A DNA stretch of 64,000 bases from the NCBI GenBank assembly GCA_050943535.1, contig JBMNPJ010000004.1:223298-287297 (forward strand). The letters run 5' to 3'. The stretch is from Massiliimalia sp050943535. Its GTDB lineage: Bacteria > Bacillota > Clostridia > Oscillospirales > Ruminococcaceae. Below the pieces are notes generated by a model, which worked only from the letters and a program-made list of their open reading frames with translations, did no database searches and was not told the DNA's origin. Of this stretch, positions 25,180 through 34,176 are shown piece by piece. A program made the translations under genes and the position numbers. The first letter of the stretch is position 1. Each line of letters begins with the position of its first letter.

Positions 25180-26361
25180 GTGAAAGAATCAGAAGCTTAT
25201 ATCTATCAAAATCAAAAAAAGCTTCGCCGAGGTTACACGACGGGCAGCTGTGCGGCGGCAGCAAGCAAAGCAGCCGCTTTGACTTTGTTTTCACAAAACC
25301 CGGTTTCCCAGGTATCTTTGATGACGCCCAAAGGAATTGAGCTTACATTGGAAGTGGTAGAGAGCTGCTGTACAGGGGAACAAGTTCGATGCGCTGTACG
25401 CAAAGACGGAGGGGATGACCCGGATGTTACCCATGGCGTACTGGTATGGGCAGGGGTTACCTTAACCCAAGAACCAGGAATTGTCATCGACGGCGGTGAA
25501 GGTGTTGGCAGAGTAACCCGCAAAGGGCTGGATCAGCCGGTAGGAGCGGCGGCCATCAATTCTACTCCTCGCCGGATGATTGAAAAAGAAGTCTTGCAGG
25601 TGTGTCGGGATTTTGGCTACCACGGCGGTGTGAAGGTGGAAATTTCCATTCCGGCAGGGGTGGAACTGGCAAGAAAAACCTTTAATCCTCGGCTGGGAAT
25701 TGAAGGCGGCATTTCCGTTCTGGGAACCAGCGGAATCGTGGAACCCATGAGCGAAAAGGCCCTGATTGACACCATTCATGTGGAAATGCGGGTAGCGGCG
25801 GCGTCCGGTGTCCGGTATCTTTTGGCTACACCGGGGAATTATGGACAGGCGTTTACCAAAGGACAGATGCATTTGGATCTGTCCCAGGCGGTGAAGTTCA
25901 GCAATTATCTGGGGGAACTTTTGGACTATACCAAGGAATTGTCCTTTGATGGGCTGCTCATCGTGAGCCATATTGGCAAAATGGTGAAAGCAGCAGGGGG
26001 GATTATGAACACCCACTCCCATACGGCGGACTGCCGGATGGAAATTCTGACAGCTCATGCTGCTATGGCAGGAGCGGACCAGGCGCTGTGTCAAAAGCTG
26101 ATGGAATGCATTACCACCGATGAGGCGCTGGAACTGTTAAAACAACATCATTTGCTGGAACCGGTTATGGAAACGGTGGCATGTAAGATGGAACAGCATC
26201 TCAAACACCGGCTGCAAAGTTCCATTCCGGTGGGAGCAGTATTTTTTTCCAATGAATATGGTTTGCTGGGGATGACCAGTGAGGCACCTCGGCTAATAGA
26301 TTTATTGCAGGCACAATCACAATCAGCCAGAGAACTGGCAGGAAGGCAGGAACAAGAATGA
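25180..26361 (+). CDS. cbiD: cobalt-precorrin-5B C1-methyltransferase
   Basis: 393 residues from GTG 25180. It methylates C1 of the corrin ring after loss of the acetaldehyde fragment. LRRGYTTGSCAAAASKAA is the conserved N-terminal block (about residues 14-31), followed by PKGIEL, the GxGxGRVTRKGL pattern near 105, and FNPRLGIEGGISVLGTSGIVEPMSEKAL near 165. GTG 25180 is preferred since GGGGGGTG precedes it at 7 nt; ATG 25144, 12 codons earlier, has no visible ribosome site and lies close to the start of transcription. First gene of the operon; its stop overlaps cbiL (ATGA). Confidence 0.92.
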   Translation: MKESEAYIYQNQKKLRRGYTTGSCAAAASKAAALTLFSQNPVSQVSLMTPKGIELTLEVVESCCTGEQVRCAVRKDGGDDPDVTHGVLVWAGVTLTQEPGIVIDGGEGVGRVTRKGLDQPVGAAAINSTPRRMIEKEVLQVCRDFGYHGGVKVEISIPAGVELARKTFNPRLGIEGGISVLGTSGIVEPMSEKALIDTIHVEMRVAAASGVRYLLATPGNYGQAFTKGQMHLDLSQAVKFSNYLGELLDYTKELSFDGLLIVSHIGKMVKAAGGIMNTHSHTADCRMEILTAHAAMAGADQALCQKLMECITTDEALELLKQHHLLEPVMETVACKMEQHLKHRLQSSIPVGAVFFSNEYGLLGMTSEAPRLIDLLQAQSQSARELAGRQEQE

Positions 26362-27062
26362 CAGGAATGTTGTACGGCGTGGGTGTAGGCCCAGGCGATC
26401 CGGATTTGATTACCAAAAAGGCAGTAAAAGCCATTGAACGGTGCCAGGTGCTGGCAGTGCCGGAAACGGGACCATCCAGAACAGTAGCACTGGATATTGC
26501 AAAACAGGCCGCAGATTTGGAGGGAAAAGAGATCCTTTCTTTAAAAATTTCTATGACAAGAGATCCGGAGCTTTTGCGGCAGAGCCGTGACGGCGCAGCA
26601 CAGAAGGTGATGGATGCACTGGATCAGGGAAAAGATGTAGCGTTTTTGACCCTGGGTGATCCAACCATTTATTCCACCTATCTTTATACTCATCGCCGGG
26701 TGCTGGCAAAAGGATATGAGGCGCAGATTATTCCTGGGGTTCCGTCTTTCTGTGCAGTGGCGGCTTGCCTCAATGAAGGACTGGTAGAAAATGCGCAGCC
26801 TTTGCATGTGATTCCCGCTTCTTATGCAGGAACAGAGGAAGCTCTTTCTTTGCCGGGAACCAAAGTGCTGATGAAAACAGGAAAAGCCATTGGTAAAGTA
26901 AAAGAACAGCTTAAACAGCATGGGCTGTATGATTCTGCGAAAATGGTGCAGAACTGCGGCATGGAAAACCAGCAGATTCATCAAAGTTTGGATGAAGCGG
27001 ACGAAAATGCCAGCTATTTTTCTATTTTAGTGATTAAGGACAGCGGGGAGGAAGAAGTATGA
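26358..27062 (+). CDS. cbiL: cobalt-precorrin-2 C20-methyltransferase
   Basis: 234-residue AdoMet-dependent tetrapyrrole methylase adding the C20 methyl. The N-terminal GVGVGPGDPDLITKKA (about 6-21) and FLTLGDPTIYSTY (about 95) are family motifs, and IPGVPSFCAVAA near 127 completes the substrate cleft. It overlaps cbiD and cbiF by 4 nt each, indicating tight translational coupling. M4 is an alternative start with GACAGGA before it. Confidence 0.94.
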   Translation: MTGMLYGVGVGPGDPDLITKKAVKAIERCQVLAVPETGPSRTVALDIAKQAADLEGKEILSLKISMTRDPELLRQSRDGAAQKVMDALDQGKDVAFLTLGDPTIYSTYLYTHRRVLAKGYEAQIIPGVPSFCAVAACLNEGLVENAQPLHVIPASYAGTEEALSLPGTKVLMKTGKAIGKVKEQLKQHGLYDSAKMVQNCGMENQQIHQSLDEADENASYFSILVIKDSGEEEV

Positions 27063-27835
27063 TTCATTTTGTAGGAGCAGGTTCCGGTGCAGCGGATTTG
27101 ATTACGGTACGGGGACAGAAACTGTTGCAGACAGCGGATATTATTATTTATGCCGGTTCTCTGGTCAATCCTCAGCTGCTCGAATATGCAAAAGAAGGCT
27201 GCGAAATTTATAACAGCGCTTCCATGACTTTGGAAGAGGTAATTGCTGTGATGGAACAGGGTGAAAAGGACGGAAAAATGACAGTCCGTCTTCACACAGG
27301 AGACCCTTGTTTGTATGGCGCCATCCGGGAACAGATGGATTGCCTGGATGAAAAAGACATCACCTATCAGGTGACACCTGGGGTCAGCTCTTTCTGCGGA
27401 GCGGCTGCTGCCTTAAAGGCAGAGTATACTCTGCCAGATGTATCTCAGACAGTGATTATTACCCGTATGGCTGGACGGACACCGGTTCCGGAAAAAGAAC
27501 AGATGAAACTGTTGGCTTCTCACGGGGCTACTATGGTAATCTTTTTGAGCACCGGACTGCTTTCTCAGCTGCGGGAAGAACTGCTTGCCGGAGGATATTC
27601 TGAAGATACTCCAGCGGCGATTGTATACAAGGCAACTTGGCCGGAGGAAAAGGTATTTCACTGTACCGTAGGGACTCTGCCGGAAACTGCCAAAGAAAAT
27701 AACATTACCAAAACTGCTCTGATTACGGTAGGGGGATTCTTGGGGGATCAGTATGATCGATCCAAACTGTACGATCCGACCTTTACCCATGAGTTCCGCA
27801 CCGCTTCTGCTCCGGAACAGGGGACAGACTGTTGA
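27059..27835 (+). CDS. cbiF: cobalt-precorrin-4 C11-methyltransferase
   Basis: 258-residue tetrapyrrole methylase. VGAGSGAADLITVRG (about 4-18), LHTGDPCLYGAIREQ (about 80) and VTPGVSSFCGAAAALKAEYTLP (about 105), the last typical for CbiF/CobM. GAGGAAG precedes ATG. It overlaps both neighbours. Confidence 0.94.
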   Translation: MIHFVGAGSGAADLITVRGQKLLQTADIIIYAGSLVNPQLLEYAKEGCEIYNSASMTLEEVIAVMEQGEKDGKMTVRLHTGDPCLYGAIREQMDCLDEKDITYQVTPGVSSFCGAAAALKAEYTLPDVSQTVIITRMAGRTPVPEKEQMKLLASHGATMVIFLSTGLLSQLREELLAGGYSEDTPAAIVYKATWPEEKVFHCTVGTLPETAKENNITKTALITVGGFLGDQYDRSKLYDPTFTHEFRTASAPEQGTDC

Positions 27836-28863
27836 AACGGCTGGCGGCGGTGTGCTTTACCCGGCACGGGGCGTTACTGCTTCGGCAGCTGCAGCAAAAG
27901 CTGAGCGGCTGGGAGATGGATGCATACACCACAAAAAAACTCTCTGCGGATGCAGGGCTGCCTTCTTATGAAGGCAGGTTAGCCGATTGGGCAGAATTGC
28001 AGTTTAAACAGGCAGACGGGATATTGTTTGTAGGAGCGTTAGGCATTGCTGTGCGTGCCATTGCACCCATGGTCAGCTCCAAAAAGACCGACCCTGCTGT
28101 GGTAGTTCTGGATGAAAAGGGAGACTTTTGTATTTCTGTGTTATCCGGACATTTAGGGGGCGCCAACCGCCTGACCCATGAAGTTGCCCAGGCAGTGGGT
28201 GCAGTTCCGGTGATTACCACTGCTACTGACCGAAATGAGAAATTTTCTGTGGATCAGTGGGCAGGGGAGCACGGATGTACCTTGTTGGGATGGGACAATG
28301 CCAAAGAATTTGCAGCCTGGATTTTAGACGGGGGCAAAGCGGGACTGGTCAGCCGGTTTCCGGTGGAAGGAACCATTCCGGAAGAGCTGACAGGGCAGAA
28401 TGCTTCTATCGGGATTGCGGTCACGTTGGATGAACAGGACCATCCTTTTGAGAAAACGGTGCAGCTGATTCCCAAAACCGTAGTGTTGGGAATTGGATGC
28501 CGCAAGGGGACTCAAAAGCAGGTGATCTGTCAGCAAGTAACCGAGGCGCTGAAGTGCCACAAAATTTCTCCTTTGGCAGTAAGCCGGGTGGCAACCATTG
28601 ACTTAAAGGCAGAGGAACCGGGACTTTTGGAATTTTGTCGGGAACAGGGCTGGGAGCTTGTCTGTTATTCTGCGGAGGAGCTTTCCAAAGCAAAAGGGGA
28701 ATTTACCCCCTCCGCATTTGTAAGTCAAATTACAGGTGTAGACAATGTATGTGAACGGGCAGCGTCCCTTGCCAGCGGCGGGAAGCAATTGTTTCCCAAG
28801 CAAAAGGGAAATGGTGTGACGGTATCTGCCGGTTTGGAACCATTTCAGGTTCTGTTTGAATAA
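27832..28863 (+). CDS. cbiG: cobalt-precorrin-5A hydrolase
   Basis: 343 residues from TTG 27832, which overlaps the cbiF stop (TTGA). It opens the delta-lactone and releases acetaldehyde. The N-terminal part has IAVRAIAPMVSSKKTDPAVVVLDEKG (about 65-90) and LSGHLGGANRLTHEVA near 103, and the C-terminal CbiG_C domain has VLGIGCRKGT near 220 and FCREQGWELV. It is the usual CbiG length with both domains. A 77-nt gap follows before cbiH, the longest gap within the first half of the operon. Confidence 0.93.
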   Translation: MKRLAAVCFTRHGALLLRQLQQKLSGWEMDAYTTKKLSADAGLPSYEGRLADWAELQFKQADGILFVGALGIAVRAIAPMVSSKKTDPAVVVLDEKGDFCISVLSGHLGGANRLTHEVAQAVGAVPVITTATDRNEKFSVDQWAGEHGCTLLGWDNAKEFAAWILDGGKAGLVSRFPVEGTIPEELTGQNASIGIAVTLDEQDHPFEKTVQLIPKTVVLGIGCRKGTQKQVICQQVTEALKCHKISPLAVSRVATIDLKAEEPGLLEFCREQGWELVCYSAEELSKAKGEFTPSAFVSQITGVDNVCERAASLASGGKQLFPKQKGNGVTVSAGLEPFQVLFE

Positions 28864-28940
28864 ATCCACAATCAGTATTTGTATCGTAAATAGAGGATGT
28901 TTTGTTTGAAAATATCCGGGAAAGGAATATGTGAATTTTC

Positions 28941-29675
28941 ATGAATCGTTTGTATTTAGTGGGACTGGGTCCCGGGGGGATGGAAGGCGCGACTGCTCAG
29001 GCAAAAGCGGCTTTGGAAGAAAGTCAGGTAATTACCGGCTATACCGTATACGTGGATTTGATTCGGGAAGATTTTCCACAAAAAGAATTTCTCACTACAC
29101 CGATGAAACGGGAAGTGGAACGGTGCCGGATGGCGCTGGAAGCTGCCGCCCAGGGAAAAACAGTTTCCATGGTATGCAGCGGAGATGCCGGTGTATATGG
29201 CATGGCGGGTTTAATTTATGAACTGGCACAAGAATATCCTCCGGTAGAAATTGAAGTGGTTCCTGGGATTACCGCTGCGTGCAGCGGAGCGGCAGTGCTG
29301 GGAGCACCGCTGATTCATGACTTTGCTGTTATCAGTTTAAGCGATTTATTGACCCCGTGGGAACGGATTGAAAAGCGGCTTGCCTGCGCGGCAGATGCAG
29401 ACTTTGTCATTTGTCTTTATAATCCTTCCAGCAAAAAACGTCATGATTACCTGCAAAAAGCCTGCGACATTCTGCTCCAGTACCGGAGTGAAGACAATGT
29501 ATGCGGCTGGGTAAAAAATATTGGCAGAGAAGGACAGATAAGCCGGGTAATGACCCTGAAAGAACTTCGGGAAGAACAGGTGGACATGTTTACCACCGTA
29601 TTTATCGGGAACTCACAGACCCGTGAAATCAATGGAAAAATGGTAACACCAAGAGGATACCGGATTTCCGATTGA
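28941..29675 (+). CDS. cbiH: cobalt-precorrin-3 C17-methyltransferase
   Basis: 244 residues. It adds the C17 methyl with ring contraction. VGLGPGGMEGATAQA (6-20), VCSGDAGVYGMAGL (about 78), VVPGITAACSGAAVLGAPLIHDFAVISLSDLLTPW (about 102-135) and CLYNPSSKKR are hallmark CbiH/CobJ segments. An AAAGGA site lies about 14 nt before ATG 28941. No terminator is seen in the preceding gap, so it is still taken as part of the operon. Confidence 0.94.
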   Translation: MNRLYLVGLGPGGMEGATAQAKAALEESQVITGYTVYVDLIREDFPQKEFLTTPMKREVERCRMALEAAAQGKTVSMVCSGDAGVYGMAGLIYELAQEYPPVEIEVVPGITAACSGAAVLGAPLIHDFAVISLSDLLTPWERIEKRLACAADADFVICLYNPSSKKRHDYLQKACDILLQYRSEDNVCGWVKNIGREGQISRVMTLKELREEQVDMFTTVFIGNSQTREINGKMVTPRGYRISD

Positions 29676-29694
29676 CCCTAAGGAGGATATACCG

Positions 29695-30468
29695 TTGAGA
29701 ATATTGCTGTTTGGAGGAACCACCGAAGGCAGAGAAATGGCAGTGGCTTTGGCAGAGCGTGGATTTTTGGTCACTGTGTCTGTGGCTACCCAGTATGGAG
29801 AAGAAGTGCTGCCCTGCCAAAACGGAATTACACCCCATGTGGGGAGAATGAACCGGGAACAGATGGAAGCATTTCTTTCTGCTGGAAAATTTGACGGTGT
29901 GGTGGATGCCACCCATCCGTATGCACAGGTGGTGAGCCGGGAAGCGCAGGAGGCAGCAAAAAATCAGGGTGTATTTTACTATCGCCTTTGCCGGGAACAA
30001 GGGGCAGTGGATGACCGGTGCATCACCTTTTCGTCTGTGTCTCAGGCAGTGGATGGGCTGGCTCATACCCAAGGGAATATTCTTTTGGCCATCGGCAGTA
30101 AAGAACTGAAAGAATTTGTCCGCCTGCCGGAGTTTTCCAAACGGTGCTGGGCAAGAGTGCTGCCAAGTTTGGAATCCATTCAGCTGTGTATGGATGCAGG
30201 GCTTTCCATGAGTCATATCATTGCTATGCAGGGACCGTTTTCTCAGGAGATGAATACGGCGACCCTCCGTCAGATTGATGCCCGCTATCTGGTAACCAAA
30301 GAAAGCGGTCGCACTGGCGGATTTGAGGAAAAACAGCAGGCGGCTTTGCAGGCCGGAGCAAAAACAGTGGTGATTCTTCGTCCGGAAGACAGGGGATTTG
30401 CCATGAAAGAGATTTTAGATTTGCTGGAACAGAAAAAAGCGAAGGAAGAAAGGGGAACAGAAGGATGA
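29695..30468 (+). CDS. cbiJ: cobalt-precorrin-6A reductase
   Basis: 257 residues from TTG 29695, with AAGGAGG 8 nt upstream. It reduces the C18-C19 double bond with NAD(P)H. ILLFGGTTEGREMA (3-16) is the dinucleotide-binding opening, with VVDATHPYAQVVSREA near 66 and VTKESGRTGGFEEKQQAA near 200. Both TTG start and length fit the family. It overlaps cbiET by 4 nt. Confidence 0.92.
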   Translation: MRILLFGGTTEGREMAVALAERGFLVTVSVATQYGEEVLPCQNGITPHVGRMNREQMEAFLSAGKFDGVVDATHPYAQVVSREAQEAAKNQGVFYYRLCREQGAVDDRCITFSSVSQAVDGLAHTQGNILLAIGSKELKEFVRLPEFSKRCWARVLPSLESIQLCMDAGLSMSHIIAMQGPFSQEMNTATLRQIDARYLVTKESGRTGGFEEKQQAALQAGAKTVVILRPEDRGFAMKEILDLLEQKKAKEERGTEG

Positions 30469-31685
30469 AAAAACAAACGGTGTTTGTGGTGGGAATCGGG
30501 ATGGGAAATCCGGATACCATGACCCGGGAAGCCTATCAGGCGGTGGAATCCGCTCAGGCGTTGGTTGGTGCCGCACGGATGCTGGAACCCTTTGCCCATT
30601 TGGAAAAACCTTCTTTCACTTCTTACCGTCCAGGTGAAATTGCAGACTGGATTGCAAGCCATTCGGAATATGAAACGGTAGCGGTGCTGCAGTCTGGGGA
30701 TGTGGGATTTTACAGCGGAGCAAAACGGCTTTATGACGCCCTTTCTGATTTTTCTGTGAAGGCGATTCCGGGAATCAGCTCTATGGCATACCTTTGTTCC
30801 CGTATTCCCACTTCCTGGGATGATGTATTTTGGGTGAGCCTTCACGGACGTCAAGCCGGATGGTTAGGAGAGATTGCCAGCCGTCCGAAAGTATTTTTGC
30901 TGGCTGGAGGAGATCCTACGCCGGAACAGATCATTGAGATGTTGGAGCAAAACGGCCTTTCTCAAGTTACTGTGTGGGTAGGGGAAAACCTCTCCTATTC
31001 CAATGAACGGATTACCTGCGGAAAGCCGGGGGAACTGGCAGGCAGACAGTTTGATAAATTATCCGTTTTGCTGATAGTCAATCCAAATCCTGTTACAGCA
31101 GGAACTGCACCAGTAGGTTTGGAAGATGACGCTTTTGTTCGAGGTGATGTACCTATGACCAAAAGCGAAGTGCGGGCAGTTACCCTATCCAAACTGCAGA
31201 TGCAGTCTGATGATATTGTATATGATGTGGGAGCAGGAACTGGCTCCGTTTCTGTAGAAATGGCTTTGTGTGCCAGAGGCGGTCAGGTGTATGCCATTGA
31301 ACGAAAACCGGAGGCGGCCCAGCTGATCCGCAAAAACCGGGAACAGTTTGGTTTACCTCACCTGCAGGTGGTAGAAGGTCTGGCCCCTCAGGCACTGGAA
31401 CCTCTTCCTCCGCCGGATAAAGTGTTTTTAGGGGGCACTGCCGGAAATATGGAGGAAATTTTCCGGGTGGTGCTAGGAAAAAATCCTCGAGCACGGATTG
31501 TGGTAAATGCCATTGCTTTGGAAAGTCTCAATGAAGCAGTGCAGTGCTTTGAAAAATTCCAGATGAAGCAGGTAGAGATTGCACAGGTAACGGTAGCAAA
31601 ATCCAGACAGGTGGGAAAATACCACATGATGACCGGACAGAATCCCATTTATATTATCAGCGGAAACGGAGGAGATGAGCAGTGA
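30465..31685 (+). CDS. cbiET: bifunctional precorrin-6B/7 C5,15-methyltransferase and C12-decarboxylase (CbiE-CbiT fusion)
   Basis: 406 residues joining two enzymes often encoded separately. The CbiE tetrapyrrole methylase is about 1-205 (VGIGMGNPDTMTREA, LQSGDVGFYSGAKRL, IPGISSMAYLCSRI). The CbiT Rossmann methyltransferase/decarboxylase is about 215-406, opening with GDVPMTKSEVRAVTLSKLQ and the AdoMet loop DVGAGTGSVSVEMA. Fusion makes it equivalent to CobL. Start ATG overlaps cbiJ, and the stop overlaps cbiA. Confidence 0.94.
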   Translation: MKKQTVFVVGIGMGNPDTMTREAYQAVESAQALVGAARMLEPFAHLEKPSFTSYRPGEIADWIASHSEYETVAVLQSGDVGFYSGAKRLYDALSDFSVKAIPGISSMAYLCSRIPTSWDDVFWVSLHGRQAGWLGEIASRPKVFLLAGGDPTPEQIIEMLEQNGLSQVTVWVGENLSYSNERITCGKPGELAGRQFDKLSVLLIVNPNPVTAGTAPVGLEDDAFVRGDVPMTKSEVRAVTLSKLQMQSDDIVYDVGAGTGSVSVEMALCARGGQVYAIERKPEAAQLIRKNREQFGLPHLQVVEGLAPQALEPLPPPDKVFLGGTAGNMEEIFRVVLGKNPRARIVVNAIALESLNEAVQCFEKFQMKQVEIAQVTVAKSRQVGKYHMMTGQNPIYIISGNGGDEQ

Positions 31686-33046
31686 CCGCAAATCCTCCCC
31701 GCATATTATTCTGTGCTGCTTCCAGCGGAAGCGGCAAAACCACTTTGACCTGTGCAGTACTTCAGGCACTGGTGAACAGGGGACTTTCTGTTTCCTCATT
31801 TAAATGTGGCCCTGACTACATTGACCCTATGTTTCACTCTCGGGTCATCGGAACCAAATCCAGAAATTTGGATCCTTTTTTCCTAACTCCTGATTTGCTT
31901 CGATACTCTTTGTGTAAAAACAGTGCCCAGGATTTTTCCCTGATTGAAGGGGTGATGGGCTATTACGACGGTTTGGCGGGAATTTCCGATCAGGCCAGCA
32001 GCTATCAGGTAGCGGTGGAAACCAAAACACCGGCTGTACTGATTGTAGACGGCAGAGGAGTCTCTGTTTCTGCAGCGGCAACGGTGACAGGTTTTCTTCG
32101 GTTTCGGGAAAACAGTCAGATTCAGGGCGTGATTTTAAACCGGGTATCTCCTATGGCGTATTCCATGCTCAAAGAAGTGATTGAGCGGGAAACCGGTATT
32201 AAGGTATATGGTTATCTGCCGGTGATGAAGGACTGTGCTCTGGAAAGCCGCCATCTGGGTTTGGTAACAGCAGGAGAGGTAAAAGGACTTCGGGAAAAGC
32301 TCTCTCTGCTGGCAGAACAGGCAGAAAAAACCATTGATCTGGATGGACTGATGGAGTTGGCACATGAGGCACCGTCCTTAACTTGTGAACCTCCGGTGGT
32401 GCAACAGCTGCCTCAAAGAATTTCGATTGCAGTTGCAGAAGATGAGGCGTTTTGCTTTTACTATGAGGATAATTTTGATTTATTAAAACAGATGGGAATC
32501 AATTTTGTGCCGTTCAGTCCGCTGAAAGACCAAAAACTTCCTGCAGAAGCTGCCGGACTGATTCTGGGCGGAGGGTATCCGGAATTGTATGTCAAGGAAC
32601 TTTCGGAGAACCGTTCCATGCGGGAAAGTATTCAAAACGCTGTGAAACAGGGAATGCCAACAATTGCCGAATGCGGCGGGTTTATGTACCTGCAGCAGAC
32701 ATTGGATGGATTTCCTATGGCAGGCGCACTTCCGGGAAACTGTGCCGGTACCGGAAAACTGTCTCGGTTTGGATATGTGACGCTGACTGCCAACAGGGAC
32801 AGCATGCTCTGCAAACAGGGAGAACAGATCCCTGCACACGAATTTCATTACTGGGACAGCGACTGCTGTGGAGATGGTTTCACGGCTTCCAAGCCGCTGC
32901 GTCAGCACAGCTGGCAGTGTGGTGTGGTCAGTGACCGGCTGTATGCCGGATATCCACATCTGCACCTGATGGGGAACCTGTCCTTTGCATGGCGGTTTGC
33001 CAAAGCTTGTTTTGATTTTATGGAACAGACAAAGGGCCAGAAATGA
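31682..33046 (+). CDS. cbiA: cobyrinate a,c-diamide synthase
   Basis: 454 residues from GTG 31682 overlapping the cbiET stop. It amidates the a and c acetate side chains with glutamine and ATP. The P-loop ASSGSGKTT is near residues 12-20, with CGPDYIDPMFHS (about 41) typical of CbiA. The C-terminal class-I glutaminase part has LILGGGYPELYV (about 300) and the nucleophile region ECGGFMYL (about 330), then HEFHYWDSD near 385. The MGNLSFAWRFAKAC block ends it. Full length. Confidence 0.94.
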   Translation: MTANPPRILFCAASSGSGKTTLTCAVLQALVNRGLSVSSFKCGPDYIDPMFHSRVIGTKSRNLDPFFLTPDLLRYSLCKNSAQDFSLIEGVMGYYDGLAGISDQASSYQVAVETKTPAVLIVDGRGVSVSAAATVTGFLRFRENSQIQGVILNRVSPMAYSMLKEVIERETGIKVYGYLPVMKDCALESRHLGLVTAGEVKGLREKLSLLAEQAEKTIDLDGLMELAHEAPSLTCEPPVVQQLPQRISIAVAEDEAFCFYYEDNFDLLKQMGINFVPFSPLKDQKLPAEAAGLILGGGYPELYVKELSENRSMRESIQNAVKQGMPTIAECGGFMYLQQTLDGFPMAGALPGNCAGTGKLSRFGYVTLTANRDSMLCKQGEQIPAHEFHYWDSDCCGDGFTASKPLRQHSWQCGVVSDRLYAGYPHLHLMGNLSFAWRFAKACFDFMEQTKGQK

Positions 33047-33083
33047 CCTGAAAATAATATTGCGTTGAGAAAGGATGGTCATA

Positions 33084-34145
33084 ATGATGGAACTGGAAAC
33101 ATTATTGCAAAAAATTGCTCCTTTGAATCAGAAAACCATGGAGCAGGCGAAAAAGCGCTGGGATAGTCTGGCAAAACCCTTACACAGCTTAGGATTGTTG
33201 GAAGATGCACTGGTGAAAATCGCCGGAATGACCGACAGTGTACAGGCACAGGTCAGCCGCCGTGCGGTGGTGGTCATGTGTGCAGACAATGGGGTTGTGG
33301 AAGAAGGTGTTACCCAGTGCGGCAGTGAGGTGACCGCCATCGTAGCAGAAAACCTGACCCGAAACGCAACCAGCGTCACCCGTATGGCAGAAGCCGCCCA
33401 TACTGATGTGATTCCTGTGGATGCTGGGATGATTACTGATTTGGATCTGCCGGGAATCCGCCGGTGCAAGACCAGTTATGGCACCAAAAACTTTTTAAAA
33501 GCACCTGCTATGACCCGTGAAGAAGCGGTACAGGTAATTCAGGCAGGCATTGATCTGGTAGGAGAGTTAAAAGCACAGGGGTACCATATTTTGGCCACTG
33601 GAGAAATGGGAATTGGAAATACTACCACCAGTTCTGCCATGGCTGCAGTACTGCTTGATCGTCCAGTAGAAGAGGTGACCGGACGGGGTGCCGGATTGTC
33701 CAGCAAGGGGCTGGAACGGAAAATTGAAGTCATCCGCCAGGGAATTGCGCTGCATCATCCTGATCCCAATGATCCTCTGGACGTTCTGCAAAAAGTTGGG
33801 GGATTTGACATTGCCGGAATGACTGGTCTGTTTTTAGGCGGTGCGGTGCATCGGATTCCGGTGGTCATTGATGGATTTATTTCCGGCATTTCTGCTTTGA
33901 CCGCTTTGCGCCTTTGCCCACAGGCAAGAGATTTTATGCTGCCTTCCCATGTGTCCAAGGAACCGGCGGGAAAGATGCTTTTGGATGCGCTGGAAATGAA
34001 GCCGTTTTTAACTTGTGAAATGTGTTTGGGCGAGGGCACTGGAGCTGTGGCGCTGTTCTCGGTTTTGGATTTGGCCCATGCGGTTTATACAGGAATGAGC
34101 ACCTTTGCGGATACAGAAATCGAAGAATATAAACCTTTGGATTAA
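33084..34145 (+). CDS. cobT: nicotinate-nucleotide--dimethylbenzimidazole phosphoribosyltransferase
   Basis: 353 residues. It activates the lower-ligand base to its alpha-riboside phosphate. VVMCADNGVVEEGVTQCG (about 66-83), GEMGIGNTTTSSA near 180 and the GGFDIAGMTGLFLGG block (about 240) are family motifs; the catalytic Glu lies near the C-terminus (CEMCLGEGTGA, about 320). ATG 33084 is preferred: an ATG 3 codons earlier overlaps the AAAGGA site itself, and ATG 33087 is a further option. No bluB or bza gene is nearby, so the native base cannot be told. Confidence 0.93.
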   Translation: MMELETLLQKIAPLNQKTMEQAKKRWDSLAKPLHSLGLLEDALVKIAGMTDSVQAQVSRRAVVVMCADNGVVEEGVTQCGSEVTAIVAENLTRNATSVTRMAEAAHTDVIPVDAGMITDLDLPGIRRCKTSYGTKNFLKAPAMTREEAVQVIQAGIDLVGELKAQGYHILATGEMGIGNTTTSSAMAAVLLDRPVEEVTGRGAGLSSKGLERKIEVIRQGIALHHPDPNDPLDVLQKVGGFDIAGMTGLFLGGAVHRIPVVIDGFISGISALTALRLCPQARDFMLPSHVSKEPAGKMLLDALEMKPFLTCEMCLGEGTGAVALFSVLDLAHAVYTGMSTFADTEIEEYKPLD

Positions 34146-34176
34146 AGAAACATCCAAGGAAAAGGAGAGTAAAAAC

